DNA from: an uncultured Paracoccaceae bacterium
Lineage (GTDB): Bacteria; Pseudomonadota; Alphaproteobacteria; Rhodobacterales; Rhodobacteraceae
Assembly: GCA_947500005.1 (NCBI GenBank)
Contig: CANMQJ010000016.1
Location: forward strand, 84,745 to 148,744
Length of the DNA: 64,000 bases
Direction of reading: 5' to 3'
The first letter of the stretch is position 1, and each line of letters opens with the position of its first letter. Under the pieces are notes generated by a model. The model searched no databases. It was not told where the DNA came from and worked only from the letters and a program-made list of their open reading frames with translations. A program made the translations under genes and the position numbers. Of the stretch, positions 40,983 through 48,708 are shown one piece after another.

Positions 40983-41944
40983 CCGACCAGATCACCTATC
41001 CCGATGTCGTGCAGTTCGCGGTGCCCTTCTTCATCGCCGCCATCCTGATCGAGTTCCTCTGGATCGCCATGACCAAGCGCGGCGGCCGCTACGAGACGCG
41101 CGACGCCGTCACCTCCCTCATCATGGGGGCGGGCAACGTGGCCAGCGGCATCGTGCTGGGCTTCGTCGCCTGGGGTTTCTTCATGGCGCTCTGGGCGATC
41201 ACGCCGCTGGACATGGGCACCTCGATCTGGGCGGTGCTGCTGTGCTTCGTGCTGGACGATCTGCGCTATTACTGGGTGCACCGGTTCGGCCACCGCATCC
41301 GCTGGGTCTGGGCCAGTCACGTGAACCACCATTCCAGCCAGCACTACAACCTGACCACCGCGCTCCGGCAGACATGGACCGGCACCTTCACCTTCATGAT
41401 GGTGGTGCGCGCCCCACTGATCCTGATGGGGTTCCACCCCGCGCTGGTGCTGTTCTGCGGCGGTCTGAACCTGATCTACCAGTTCTGGATCCATACCGAG
41501 GCGATCGGCAGGATGCCCCGCTGGTTCGAGGCAGTGATGAACACCCCCTCCCACCACCGCGCGCATCACGGCCGCAACGCGCGCTATCTCGACTGCAACT
41601 ATGCCGGTGTCTTCATTATCTGGGACAGGATGTTCGGCACCTTCGTGCCCGAGCAGGAGAGCGACCGCGTCGATTACGGTCTCGTCCACAACCTCGGCAG
41701 CTTCAACCCCCTTCGCGTGGCCTTCCACGAATGGGTCGGCATCTGGCGCGACGTGACGCAACCCGGCCTGACCCTGCGCCAGCGCCTGGGCTATGCCTTC
41801 GCCCCGCCGGGATACAGCCATGACGGATCGCGCCTGACCTCGGAACAGATCAAGGCCGCCCATCTCGCCCGCCACCCCGAGGATGCCGGCACGCCGGGTT
41901 TCGAGGAGCGGACAGGATCACCCGCACCCGTGGTAGCGGAATAG
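40979..41944 (+). CDS. Sterol desaturase/fatty acid hydroxylase family protein
   Basis: 321 residues, four hydrophobic segments and the di-iron histidine boxes: HRFGH (about residues 101-105), HVNHHSSQHYN, and HRAHHGRN with a downstream YAGVFIIWDRMFGTF. These non-heme di-iron membrane enzymes insert hydroxyls or double bonds in lipids, carotenoids or sterols. The last ~50 residues are a soluble tail. Substrate unknown. Translationally coupled to the small upstream gene. Confidence 0.9.
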   Translation: MTDQITYPDVVQFAVPFFIAAILIEFLWIAMTKRGGRYETRDAVTSLIMGAGNVASGIVLGFVAWGFFMALWAITPLDMGTSIWAVLLCFVLDDLRYYWVHRFGHRIRWVWASHVNHHSSQHYNLTTALRQTWTGTFTFMMVVRAPLILMGFHPALVLFCGGLNLIYQFWIHTEAIGRMPRWFEAVMNTPSHHRAHHGRNARYLDCNYAGVFIIWDRMFGTFVPEQESDRVDYGLVHNLGSFNPLRVAFHEWVGIWRDVTQPGLTLRQRLGYAFAPPGYSHDGSRLTSEQIKAAHLARHPEDAGTPGFEERTGSPAPVVAE

Positions 41945-41971
41945 GCCGTAGACGCCCGCGCAACGCATGTC

Positions 41972-41994
41972 GGGGGCGAGCAGGCCTCGCCCCC
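41972..41994. terminator. Bidirectional hairpin between convergent genes
   Basis: GGGGGCGAG (41972-41980) pairs perfectly with CTCGCCCCC (41986-41994), loop CAGGC. It stands between the stop codons of the hydroxylase and the small basic protein. Confidence 0.6.
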
Positions 41995-42004
41995 CGATGA
42001 CCGG

Positions 42005-42136
42005 TTACTTGCGCTTTTTCTCGCCCAGCGTCATCGGTTTCACGACACCTGAATTGGCCGTTGCAAGAACCTTGGGCTTCTCCTGCTTCGGCTTCTTCGC
42101 TTCCTTGTTTCCGCGTTTACTGTTGCCTTTTCCCAT
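42005..42136 (-). CDS. Small lysine-rich conserved protein
   Basis: 43 residues from the ATG at 42136, preceded by GAGG. The sequence MGKGNSKRGNKEAKKPKQEK is strongly basic and resembles a widespread proteobacterial family of ~45-residue proteins of unknown function. A longer frame to 42205 adds an unrelated N-terminus. Probably nucleic-acid associated, by charge only. Confidence 0.7.
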   Translation of the reverse strand: MGKGNSKRGNKEAKKPKQEKPKVLATANSGVVKPMTLGEKKRK

Positions 42137-42552
42137 CACGACCTCACAGGTTGAAAATACCGCTTCGGCGACATGCCGAACGGGTCGATCCTCAGGGAAG
42201 ACCAAGGTTGCCTGATTGGCGTCAGGGCGATGACTTCGATGAGTTCTGCGCAGGTCCGGATCACGGGGTGCTGCGCCTCCTCAAGGTAAGCCTCCGGTGA
42301 CCCTCCCGCAAGACTGGGCAGGATGGATCGGTCGATTCTCGGTGGAAATCCTGTCTGCTCCGAGATCCAGCTCTACCTGGCGGCGCTGATGTTCGCAGGT
42401 GCCTTCACCCGGTCCCCCGCCACACGACGCGCACGGCGCTCTTCGGCAGCTGGAACCCGTCCGGATTAACCTCAAATTGACAGGTTAACCCCCTCTTCAC
42501 GGTTTTGTCGAAATCTGGCGCCCACCGCCCGCGCGAGAAGGAGCGAGAGACG
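42137..42552. other. 416-bp region without a recognised gene
   Basis: Apart from the inverted repeat near its right end, I see no gene with homology. Short open frames (for example around 42281-42475) have no family signature and poor codon pattern. It could contain decayed coding sequence. The right end holds the promoter and ribosome site (AAGGAGCGAG) of the EAL gene. Confidence 0.4.
42466..42488. promoter_or_regulatory. Inverted repeat overlapping a -35 box upstream of the EAL gene
   Basis: TTAACCT (42466-42472) and AGGTTAA (42482-42488) form a perfect inverted repeat with a 9-bp centre. A consensus -35 TTGACA lies at 42477-42482 inside it; no convincing -10 is visible downstream. A repressor bound here would block that promoter. 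Confidence 0.4.
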
Positions 42553-43380
42553 ATGAACCGCAGGAAACGCGCCGACATCCCCCCCGGGGCCGAGACCCCG
42601 CTCGACGCAGCCGTCACCGGGCGCGACCGCTCCATTCTTTCGATGGTCGCCGAGGCGATCAGGCACAGGCAATGCATGCTGGCCTTCCAGCCGGTGATGC
42701 AGGCGCAGCCGCCGCATGGCGTGGCCTTCCACGAGGCGTTCATCCGCGTCACCGACGAAACCGGCCGCGTCATTCCCGCCCGCGACTTCATGCCGGTGGT
42801 CGAGGATACGGAACTCGGCCGCGAGCTTGACGCCGTGGCGCTGGAGATCGGGCTGAGAACGCTGCTGCGCAACCCGACCCTGCGGCTGTCGATCAACATG
42901 TCGGCGCGCTCCATCGGCTACCAGCGCTGGATGCGCGTGCTGAGCCGCTTCCTCGACAAGGACGCCACGCTCGGCGAACGGCTGATCCTGGAAATCACCG
43001 AAAGCTCGGCCATGCTGCTGCCGGAACTGGTGATGGATTTCATGGACCGGCTCCAGCCGCAGGGCATATGCTTTGCCCTCGACGATTACGGCGCGTCGAA
43101 TTTCAGCTTCCGCCATTTCCGCAACTTCCTCTTCGACGCGACCAAGATCGACGGGCAGTTCGTGCGCGGCGCGGCCACGAACCCCGACAACCAGGCGCTG
43201 CTGCGCGCTCTCGTCTCGGTCGCCAAGGAGTTCGACATGCTCGTCACCGCCGAATCGGTCGAGGCTGTGCAGGACGCCGAATTCCTCGTCTCCATCGGCG
43301 TCGACTGCCTCCAGGGCTACCTCTTCGGCGCCCCCACCGTCTCGCCCCCGTGGAAGGAGAAGAAACGCGCCAGCGCCTGA
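42553..43380 (+). CDS. EAL domain protein (c-di-GMP phosphodiesterase type)
   Basis: 275 residues, EAL domain alone. The signature reads E-A-F (61-63, in FHEAFIRV) instead of E-A-L. Other catalytic positions appear intact: Asn115 in SINMSARS, LEITES, ALDDYGAS (metal-binding Asp pair), TKIDGQFV and AESVEAVQ, plus LQGYLFGAP at the end. So phosphodiesterase activity is plausible. No sensor or GGDEF domain and no membrane segment. Confidence 0.87.
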   Translation: MNRRKRADIPPGAETPLDAAVTGRDRSILSMVAEAIRHRQCMLAFQPVMQAQPPHGVAFHEAFIRVTDETGRVIPARDFMPVVEDTELGRELDAVALEIGLRTLLRNPTLRLSINMSARSIGYQRWMRVLSRFLDKDATLGERLILEITESSAMLLPELVMDFMDRLQPQGICFALDDYGASNFSFRHFRNFLFDATKIDGQFVRGAATNPDNQALLRALVSVAKEFDMLVTAESVEAVQDAEFLVSIGVDCLQGYLFGAPTVSPPWKEKKRASA

Positions 43381-43421
43381 AGCGTCTTTCCGCAGGGTCA
43401 AGCCCTGAGACAAGCTGTCTG

Positions 43422-43462
43422 TTGCTGCACTTGCACCCTTCCCGTATGTCACGCTCTATAGT
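43422..43462 (+). promoter_or_regulatory. Candidate phbA promoter with TGC-rich site
   Basis: TTGCTGCACTTGCAC (43422-43436) is a TGC/GCA-rich site, the type bound by PhaR in related bacteria. A -10-like TATAGT is at 43457-43462. The -35 spacing is not ideal (20 bp from TTGCAC), so the assignment is tentative. Confidence 0.35.
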
Positions 43463-43509
43463 CTTCGGGTGGCAAGCCTGCCCGGCCCTGACGGTAGAGG
43501 AAGGAACAG

Positions 43510-44685
43510 ATGACCAACGTAGTAATCGCATCGGCCGCGCGCACCGGCGTCGGCAGCTTTGGCGGATCCTTCGCCAACACCCCCGCGCATGACCTGGGCG
43601 CCGCCGTGCTCGAGGCGATCGTGGAGCGCGCCGGCATCGACAAGTCCGAGGTCTCCGAGACCATCCTCGGCCAGGTCCTGACCGCGGCCCAGGGCCAGAA
43701 CCCCGCCCGCCAGGCCCATGTCAACGCGGGCCTGCCCATCGAAAGCGCCGCCTGGGGCATCAACCAGGTCTGCGGCTCGGGCCTGCGCGCCGTGGCGCTC
43801 GCCGCCCAGCACATCCAGCTCGGCGATGCCGCCATCGTGGCCGCCGGCGGGCAGGAGAACATGTCGATGTCCGCCCATGCCCAGAACCTCCGCCAGGGGC
43901 AGAAGATGGGCGACATGCAGTTCATCGACACGATGATCAAGGACGGGCTGTGGGATGCCTTCAACGGCTACCACATGGGCCAGACCGCCGAGAACGTGGC
44001 GCAGAAATGGCAGATCTCCCGCGACCAGCAGGACGAATTCGCCGTGGCCAGCCAGAACAAGGCCGAGGCCGCCCAGAAAGAGGGCCGCTTCCAGGACGAG
44101 ATCGTGCCCTTCACCATCAAGACCCGCAAGGGCGACATCGTGATGGACAAGGACGAGTACATCCGTCACGGCGCCAGCATGGAGGCGATGCAGAAACTCC
44201 GCCCCGCCTTCACCAAGGACGGATCGGTCACCGCCGCCAACGCTTCCGGCATCAACGACGGCGCTGCCGCGGCGCTCCTGATGTCCGCCGACGAGGCCGA
44301 GAAGCGCGGGATCGAACCGCTGGCGCGCATCGTCTCCTACGCGACCGCCGGTCTCGACCCCTCGATCATGGGTGTCGGCCCCATCCATGCCAGCCGCAAG
44401 GCGCTGGAAAAGGCCGGCTGGAAGCCCGAGGATCTCGACCTGGTCGAGGCGAACGAGGCCTTCGCCGCGCAGGCCTGCGCCGTGAACAAGGACATGGGCT
44501 GGGACCCCTCCATCGTGAACGTGAACGGCGGCGCCATCGCCATCGGCCACCCGATCGGCGCCTCGGGCGCGCGCATCCTCAACACGCTGCTGTTCGAGAT
44601 GAAGCGGCGCGGCGCCAAGAAGGGCCTCGCCACGCTCTGCATCGGTGGCGGCATGGGCGTCGCCATGTGCCTCGAGCGCCCCTGA
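43510..44685 (+). CDS. phbA: Acetyl-CoA acetyltransferase (PHB thiolase)
   Basis: 391 residues, thiolase family. The nucleophilic Cys is in NQVCGSGLRAVAL (about residue 90), the catalytic His in GGAIAIGHPIGASGAR and the second Cys in TLCIGGGMGVAMC. It condenses two acetyl-CoA to acetoacetyl-CoA. With phbB downstream this is the precursor pathway for polyhydroxybutyrate. A patatin-like gene is inserted between the two. A hairpin lies 12 bp after the stop. Confidence 0.95.
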   Translation: MTNVVIASAARTGVGSFGGSFANTPAHDLGAAVLEAIVERAGIDKSEVSETILGQVLTAAQGQNPARQAHVNAGLPIESAAWGINQVCGSGLRAVALAAQHIQLGDAAIVAAGGQENMSMSAHAQNLRQGQKMGDMQFIDTMIKDGLWDAFNGYHMGQTAENVAQKWQISRDQQDEFAVASQNKAEAAQKEGRFQDEIVPFTIKTRKGDIVMDKDEYIRHGASMEAMQKLRPAFTKDGSVTAANASGINDGAAAALLMSADEAEKRGIEPLARIVSYATAGLDPSIMGVGPIHASRKALEKAGWKPEDLDLVEANEAFAAQACAVNKDMGWDPSIVNVNGGAIAIGHPIGASGARILNTLLFEMKRRGAKKGLATLCIGGGMGVAMCLERP

Positions 44686-44697
44686 GTTAAGGAAAGG

Positions 44698-44719
44698 ACG
44701 GGCCCCACGCGGGGCCCGT
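44698..44719 (+). terminator. Hairpin after phbA
   Basis: ACGGGCCCC (44698-44706) pairs with GGGGCCCGT (44711-44719), loop ACGC. Perfect 9-bp stem, weak T content after it. It is a terminator or attenuator just before the patatin-like gene. Confidence 0.6.
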
Positions 44720-44729
44720 TCCATATCCG

Positions 44730-45563
44730 ATGACCAAGATCCCCCAAGACCCCCAACAGATCGTCTTTTCCGGCGGCGGGCTGCGCTGTTTCTGGCAGGG
44801 CGGGTTGATGACCCGGCTGGAACAGGCGCGCAGCTTTGCCCCCGCGCGCGTCACCGGTGTCAGCGGCGGCGCGCTGGCGGCGGCCGCCTGGATCGCGGGG
44901 GTCGAACGCAGGCTGCTCGATACCATGTGCGCCGCCTTCGAGAAGCGCGACCACAATCTCGACCTCTTCGCCGCCGACGAGCACGGGATCACCCCGCACC
45001 AGCGTCTCTATTGCCGCGTCGTGGACGAGGTGCTCGACAAGGACGCCGCCCGCAAGGTGGCCGAGGGGCCGGGGCTTCAGATTCTGATCGCGCATCCGCC
45101 GGAAACAGGCATGCCGCGCCTGACCGGAACGGCACTGGCTGCCGCCTACGAGATGGAATTGCACAGCGTCGGTTCCCCGCATTTCGACTGGGCCGAAAAG
45201 ATGGGCCTTTCCGCCAAGCTGGTCGATGCAAACCAGGCCGCGCGCGACGGCAAGCTGGTCGACCTTGTCTCGGCGGCGGCGGTGATCCCCCCGGTCTTCG
45301 AACCGCCGCTCTGGGACGGGCGGCCCGTGGTCGATGGCGGCATGGCCGACCAGGCCCCGATGCCCGACCCGGACGAGGGCGAGACGATGGTGCTGCTGAC
45401 CCGCGCCTATTCCCGCCTGCCCGAGATCGAGAACCGCACCTATCTCTGGCCCAGCAAGGAAACGCCGGCCGACAAGATCGACTTTACCGACCCGCAGAAA
45501 CTGCGTGACACCTGGGCCCTGGGAGAGCGGGACGCCGCGGCATTTCTGCACGAGAATACGTAA
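44730..45563 (+). CDS. Patatin-like phospholipase between phbA and phbB
   Basis: 277 residues. Patatin motifs: oxyanion SGGGLRCFWQGG (14-25), nucleophile elbow GVSGG with Ser45, and catalytic Asp in VDGGMADQAP. These enzymes hydrolyse lipid esters. Its place between the two PHB-precursor genes suggests a role at PHB granules or membrane lipid turnover, but this is inference. No signal peptide. Confidence 0.85.
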   Translation: MTKIPQDPQQIVFSGGGLRCFWQGGLMTRLEQARSFAPARVTGVSGGALAAAAWIAGVERRLLDTMCAAFEKRDHNLDLFAADEHGITPHQRLYCRVVDEVLDKDAARKVAEGPGLQILIAHPPETGMPRLTGTALAAAYEMELHSVGSPHFDWAEKMGLSAKLVDANQAARDGKLVDLVSAAAVIPPVFEPPLWDGRPVVDGGMADQAPMPDPDEGETMVLLTRAYSRLPEIENRTYLWPSKETPADKIDFTDPQKLRDTWALGERDAAAFLHENT

Positions 45564-45630
45564 TAATGTTGCGCATCAAAGCCTTTGAATAGTAACAAAC
45601 TTATCAAGACATGCCAGAACGGAGGACATT

Positions 45631-46353
45631 ATGGCAAGAGTAGCACTTGTGACCGGCGGTAGCCGGGGAATCGGCGAGGCCATTTCCAAAGCATTGAAAG
45701 CCGAAGGTTACGAGGTCGCCGCGACCTATGCCGGCAATGACGAAAAGGCCGCCGCTTTCACCGAGGCAACCGGCATCAAGACCTACAAGTGGAACGTCGG
45801 CGATTACGAGGCGTCCAAGGCCGGCATCGCCAAGATCGAGGAAGAGATCGGCCCGATCGACATCGTCGTCGCCAATGCGGGCATCACCCGCGACGCGCCC
45901 TTCCACAAGATGACCCCCGAACAGTGGCAGGAGGTCATCGACACGAACCTCACCGGCGTGTTCAACACGGTTCACCCCGTCTGGCCCGGCATGCGCGAGC
46001 GCGGCTTCGGCCGGATCATCGTCATCTCCTCCATCAACGGGCAGAAGGGCCAGTTCGGCCAGGTCAACTATGCCGCCACCAAGGCGGGCGATCTGGGCAT
46101 CGTGAAATCCCTGGCGCAGGAAGGCGCGGCCAAGGGCATCACCGCCAACGCGATATGCCCCGGCTACATCGCGACCGAGATGGTGATGGCCGTCCCGGAA
46201 AAGGTGCGTGAATCGATCATCAAGAACATCCCCGCAGGTCGCCTTGGCGAGCCCGAGGAGATCGCGCGCTGCGTCGTCTTCCTCGCCTCCGAGGATTCGC
46301 AGTTCATCAACGGCTCGACGATCTCGGCCAATGGCGGCCAGTTCTTCGTCTGA
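45631..46353 (+). CDS. phbB: Acetoacetyl-CoA reductase
   Basis: 240 residues, short-chain dehydrogenase. NAD(P)-binding VTGGSRGIGEA (9-19), NAG motif VANAGITRD, and catalytic Ser-Tyr-Lys in ISSINGQKG and QVNYAATKAG. It reduces acetoacetyl-CoA to (R)-3-hydroxybutyryl-CoA for PHB synthase, which is not in the window. The 67-bp AT-rich region before it probably holds its own promoter; the ribosome site is GGAGG. A strong intrinsic terminator follows. Confidence 0.96.
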   Translation: MARVALVTGGSRGIGEAISKALKAEGYEVAATYAGNDEKAAAFTEATGIKTYKWNVGDYEASKAGIAKIEEEIGPIDIVVANAGITRDAPFHKMTPEQWQEVIDTNLTGVFNTVHPVWPGMRERGFGRIIVISSINGQKGQFGQVNYAATKAGDLGIVKSLAQEGAAKGITANAICPGYIATEMVMAVPEKVRESIIKNIPAGRLGEPEEIARCVVFLASEDSQFINGSTISANGGQFFV

Positions 46354-46381
46354 CCCTTGCGGGCCATGCTCAGGCCCCTCG

Positions 46382-46411
46382 CCGCCCCCGGTTCGGGGGC
46401 GGTTTTTTTTT
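46382..46411 (+). terminator. Rho-independent terminator of phbB
   Basis: CCGCCCCC (46382-46389) / GGGGGCGG (46395-46402), 5-nt loop, followed by nine T residues. The T-run passes directly into the first copy of the 15-bp repeat word. Confidence 0.95.
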
Positions 46412-46458
46412 GTACAAAACGGTCAATCGACCCCTTGGGAGATGTACAAAACGGTCAA
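46411..46458. repeat. Paired direct repeat TGTACAAAACGGTCAA, copy A
   Basis: TGTACAAAACGGTCAA occurs at 46411-46426 and again at 46443-46458, exactly 32 bp apart. The 16-bp spacer contains CCCCTTGGGA, itself nearly palindromic. An equivalent pair on the other strand lies at 62588-62636. The site is between the phbB terminator and the EamA transporter gene. Confidence 0.9.
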
Positions 46459-46534
46459 AACCGCCCTGCCCTTGCCTGCCCCGGCCCGATCGCGCATATC
46501 TCGCGCGCATCGTCTCTCCCGCCCCGAGGTTCCC

Positions 46535-47398
46535 ATGAGCAGCGCCCGCGCCACCGCCACAGGCTTTCTTGCCGTGTTGTCCTGGGCGCTTCTGGCGCTG
46601 TTCACCGTGGGCTCCGAGCCGGTTCCACCGCTGTTGCTGAACGCGATCTGCTTCACGATCGGCGGAGTTCTGGGGCTGGTCTGGATCGTCGCGACCGGGA
46701 CCGTGAAAGACCTTCGGCGCGTTCCAATTTCGATTTATATCATTGGAACGATTGGACTTTTCGGGTACCACGCGCTCTACTTCTCGGCCCTGCGACTGGC
46801 CCCCGCAGCAGAGGCGGGGCTGATCGCCTATCTCTGGCCGCTGCTCATCGTGATCTTCTCGGGGCTATTGCCGGGGGAACGCCTGCGCCTCGGTCACCTG
46901 CTCGGCGCCGCCCTGGGCTTTACCGGCGCAGCCCTCCTGATCACCCGCGGCGCGGCGGGGTTTCAGCCGCAATACCTCCCCGGCTACCTCATCGCCCTTC
47001 TCTGCGCACTCACCTGGTCCAGCTACTCGGTCCTCTCCAGGCGCTTCGGTCATGCCCCGACAAGCACCGTGGCGGTGTTTTGTCTGGCCAGCGCGGCCGC
47101 CTCCTGGCCACTACATCTTGTGTTCGAGGAAACAGTTTGGCCCCAGAACATGATCGGATGGGCCAGCACCCTCGCGCTTGGCCTTGGCCCGGTAGGGCTT
47201 GCCTTCTACGTCTGGGACATTGGGGTCAAGCGAGGCGATATCCAGCTCTTGGGCACAAGTTCCTACGCGGCGCCGCTCCTCTCGACGCTGGTGCTGGTAC
47301 TGGCCGGGGTCGCCGCTCCCAGCTGGACACTGGCGGCCGCCGCTGCCCTGATCACCGGCGGCGCGGCTCTGGCCGCGCGCGCCAGCTTTCGCGCCTAG
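46535..47398 (+). CDS. EamA/DMT family transporter
   Basis: 287 residues, ten hydrophobic segments in two five-helix halves as in drug/metabolite transporters (for example the first half's IIGTIGLFGYHALYFSALRL and the second half's ALCALTWSSYSVLSRR). Starts at the ATG at 46535; the upstream frame runs through the repeat pair and is not coding. The stop TAG shares a CTAG with the convergent DUF465 gene. Substrate unknown; aromatic amino acid exporters of this type are common. Confidence 0.9.
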   Translation: MSSARATATGFLAVLSWALLALFTVGSEPVPPLLLNAICFTIGGVLGLVWIVATGTVKDLRRVPISIYIIGTIGLFGYHALYFSALRLAPAAEAGLIAYLWPLLIVIFSGLLPGERLRLGHLLGAALGFTGAALLITRGAAGFQPQYLPGYLIALLCALTWSSYSVLSRRFGHAPTSTVAVFCLASAAASWPLHLVFEETVWPQNMIGWASTLALGLGPVGLAFYVWDIGVKRGDIQLLGTSSYAAPLLSTLVLVLAGVAAPSWTLAAAAALITGGAALAARASFRA

Positions 47399-47559
47399 GT
47401 CGACAGACGCTCGATTTCTTCCTTTAGTCTAAGCTTTTGCTTCTTGAGCTTGGCGACGTGAAGGTCATCCATACCGGGGGAACGCTGGGCTTCCTCAACC
47501 TGGGTACTGAGGGTGGCGTGCTTCTTCTTCAACTCGGTCAGATGCGCGCTCAGGCTCAT
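47395..47559 (-). CDS. DUF465 (YdcH-type) small protein
   Basis: 54 residues from the ATG at 47559 with GGAGG upstream. All helical, charged, heptad-like: LTELKKKHATLSTQVEEAQ...LHVAKLKKQKLRLKEEIERL, typical of DUF465. Function unknown. Its stop codon lies in the same CTAG as that of the convergent transporter. Confidence 0.88.
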   Translation of the reverse strand: MSLSAHLTELKKKHATLSTQVEEAQRSPGMDDLHVAKLKKQKLRLKEEIERLST

Positions 47560-47663
47560 GGCATTCCTCCTTATCAGATTTGTGACATCCCGAGTTGACC
47601 ATATCGGATCGTGTCTGTCACGCGGCAGACGCATGCAATACATGCAATTCGGCTGTGTCTTGC

Positions 47664-48440
47664 TTAAATCCCTTGGGGCCACGGCAAGGCAGCGCCATCG
47701 CGGAGCACCGCGCGGATGGCAGGCCGGTAATGCTCTTCATCCCGCACATGACGATCTCCCTCGTGGAGAATCAGAGGCGCATGAAGGCGAAACGGCGTGC
47801 GCCCTCCCTTGCGCGCGCGCAAAATCACCAACTCGGCTGCGCGCCCAGGGCGGGCGGCCAGTGGCAGCACCTCGAGCGCGCCAAGCCGGTCGTCGTAGGC
47901 CGCAAGCATGTCGGGGAGGCGGTCTGCCTTCTGAATCATGTGCATCTGGCCGCCATGGGCAAGGCGTCGCGTCGCGACATCGATCCAGGTGGCAAGCGGC
48001 GTCGCCTCTCCAAGCGCTGTCCGGCGGCCATGATCGCGCGCCGGGCTATGCGCGCCGGGGCGGTAATAGGGCGGATTGGCGATCACATGGTCGAACTGGC
48101 GTTGTCGCAGCGCCTGTGGCAGATCGGCAAGATCCCCCTCGATCACCTGCCCCTCGGCCGCGTTCTCCGTCAGGTTTCGACGCGCCAGATCGGCATAGGC
48201 GGGTTGCAGTTCAAGCCCGGTGAGGTCGAGCCCCGGCACGCGCGCGGCCAGCGCCAGCAGTGCCGCACCGGCGCCGCAGCCAAGCTCAAGCACCGACTGT
48301 CCGGCACGGGCCGGAACGGCCGCGGCCAGGAACATCGGATCGACGCCGGCACGATACCCTTGGACAGGCTGCCAGAGCTTCACGCGGCCGCCCAGAAAGG
48401 CGTTGCAACTCAGCTCTTCAGGGACGAATCCCGTACTCAT
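47664..48440 (-). CDS. tRNA1(Val) A37 N6-methyltransferase-like (YfiC/TrmN6)
   Basis: 258 residues. SAM motif VLELGCGAGAALLALA (about 50-65), acidic LTGLELQP, and the N6-adenine motif VIANPPYYR (Asn-Pro-Pro-Tyr). The N-terminus contains LWQPVQGYRAGVDPMFLAA as in TrmN6. It probably methylates A37 of tRNA1(Val). The start overlaps the DUF2007 stop (ATGA). Confidence 0.83.
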   Translation of the reverse strand: MSTGFVPEELSCNAFLGGRVKLWQPVQGYRAGVDPMFLAAAVPARAGQSVLELGCGAGAALLALAARVPGLDLTGLELQPAYADLARRNLTENAAEGQVIEGDLADLPQALRQRQFDHVIANPPYYRPGAHSPARDHGRRTALGEATPLATWIDVATRRLAHGGQMHMIQKADRLPDMLAAYDDRLGALEVLPLAARPGRAAELVILRARKGGRTPFRLHAPLILHEGDRHVRDEEHYRPAIRAVLRDGAALPWPQGI

Positions 48441-48649
48441 GCCACGGGAATGTCGTTGTCTTGCATCACGCGCAGCGCGGCCTCGTAATCCTCGTCGCGA
48501 ACCATAATCCGGCGCGGGAAAATGCCGATCCCGCCTTCGAGGATGCTCATATTTACGTCCATTTCAAAGCAGTCTATATCCTCGCCCTCAAGAAGAGCGG
48601 ATGCAAAAGCCATGATTGTCGGATCGGTGCTGCGCAATAGTTCTTTCAT
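48437..48649 (-). CDS. DUF2007 small protein
   Basis: 70 residues, full-length DUF2007 (TIMAFASALLEGEDIDCFEMD; FPRRIMVRDEDYEAALRVM), a ferredoxin-like fold similar to PII-associated signal transducers. Function unknown. Coupled with the methyltransferase and divergent from the polyprenyl synthase gene with 59 bp between. Confidence 0.86.
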   Translation of the reverse strand: MKELLRSTDPTIMAFASALLEGEDIDCFEMDVNMSILEGGIGIFPRRIMVRDEDYEAALRVMQDNDIPVA

Positions 48650-48708
48650 GGGGATGGATGTAAGGGCAAGCCGGGGCCGGAGTCGAGCCTCGCGCTCACG
48701 GGGGTTTC

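Noticed and set aside
46411..46458. CRISPR-like repeat-spacer
   Set aside because: Only two repeats per site, short spacers of 15-16 bp, and no cas genes.
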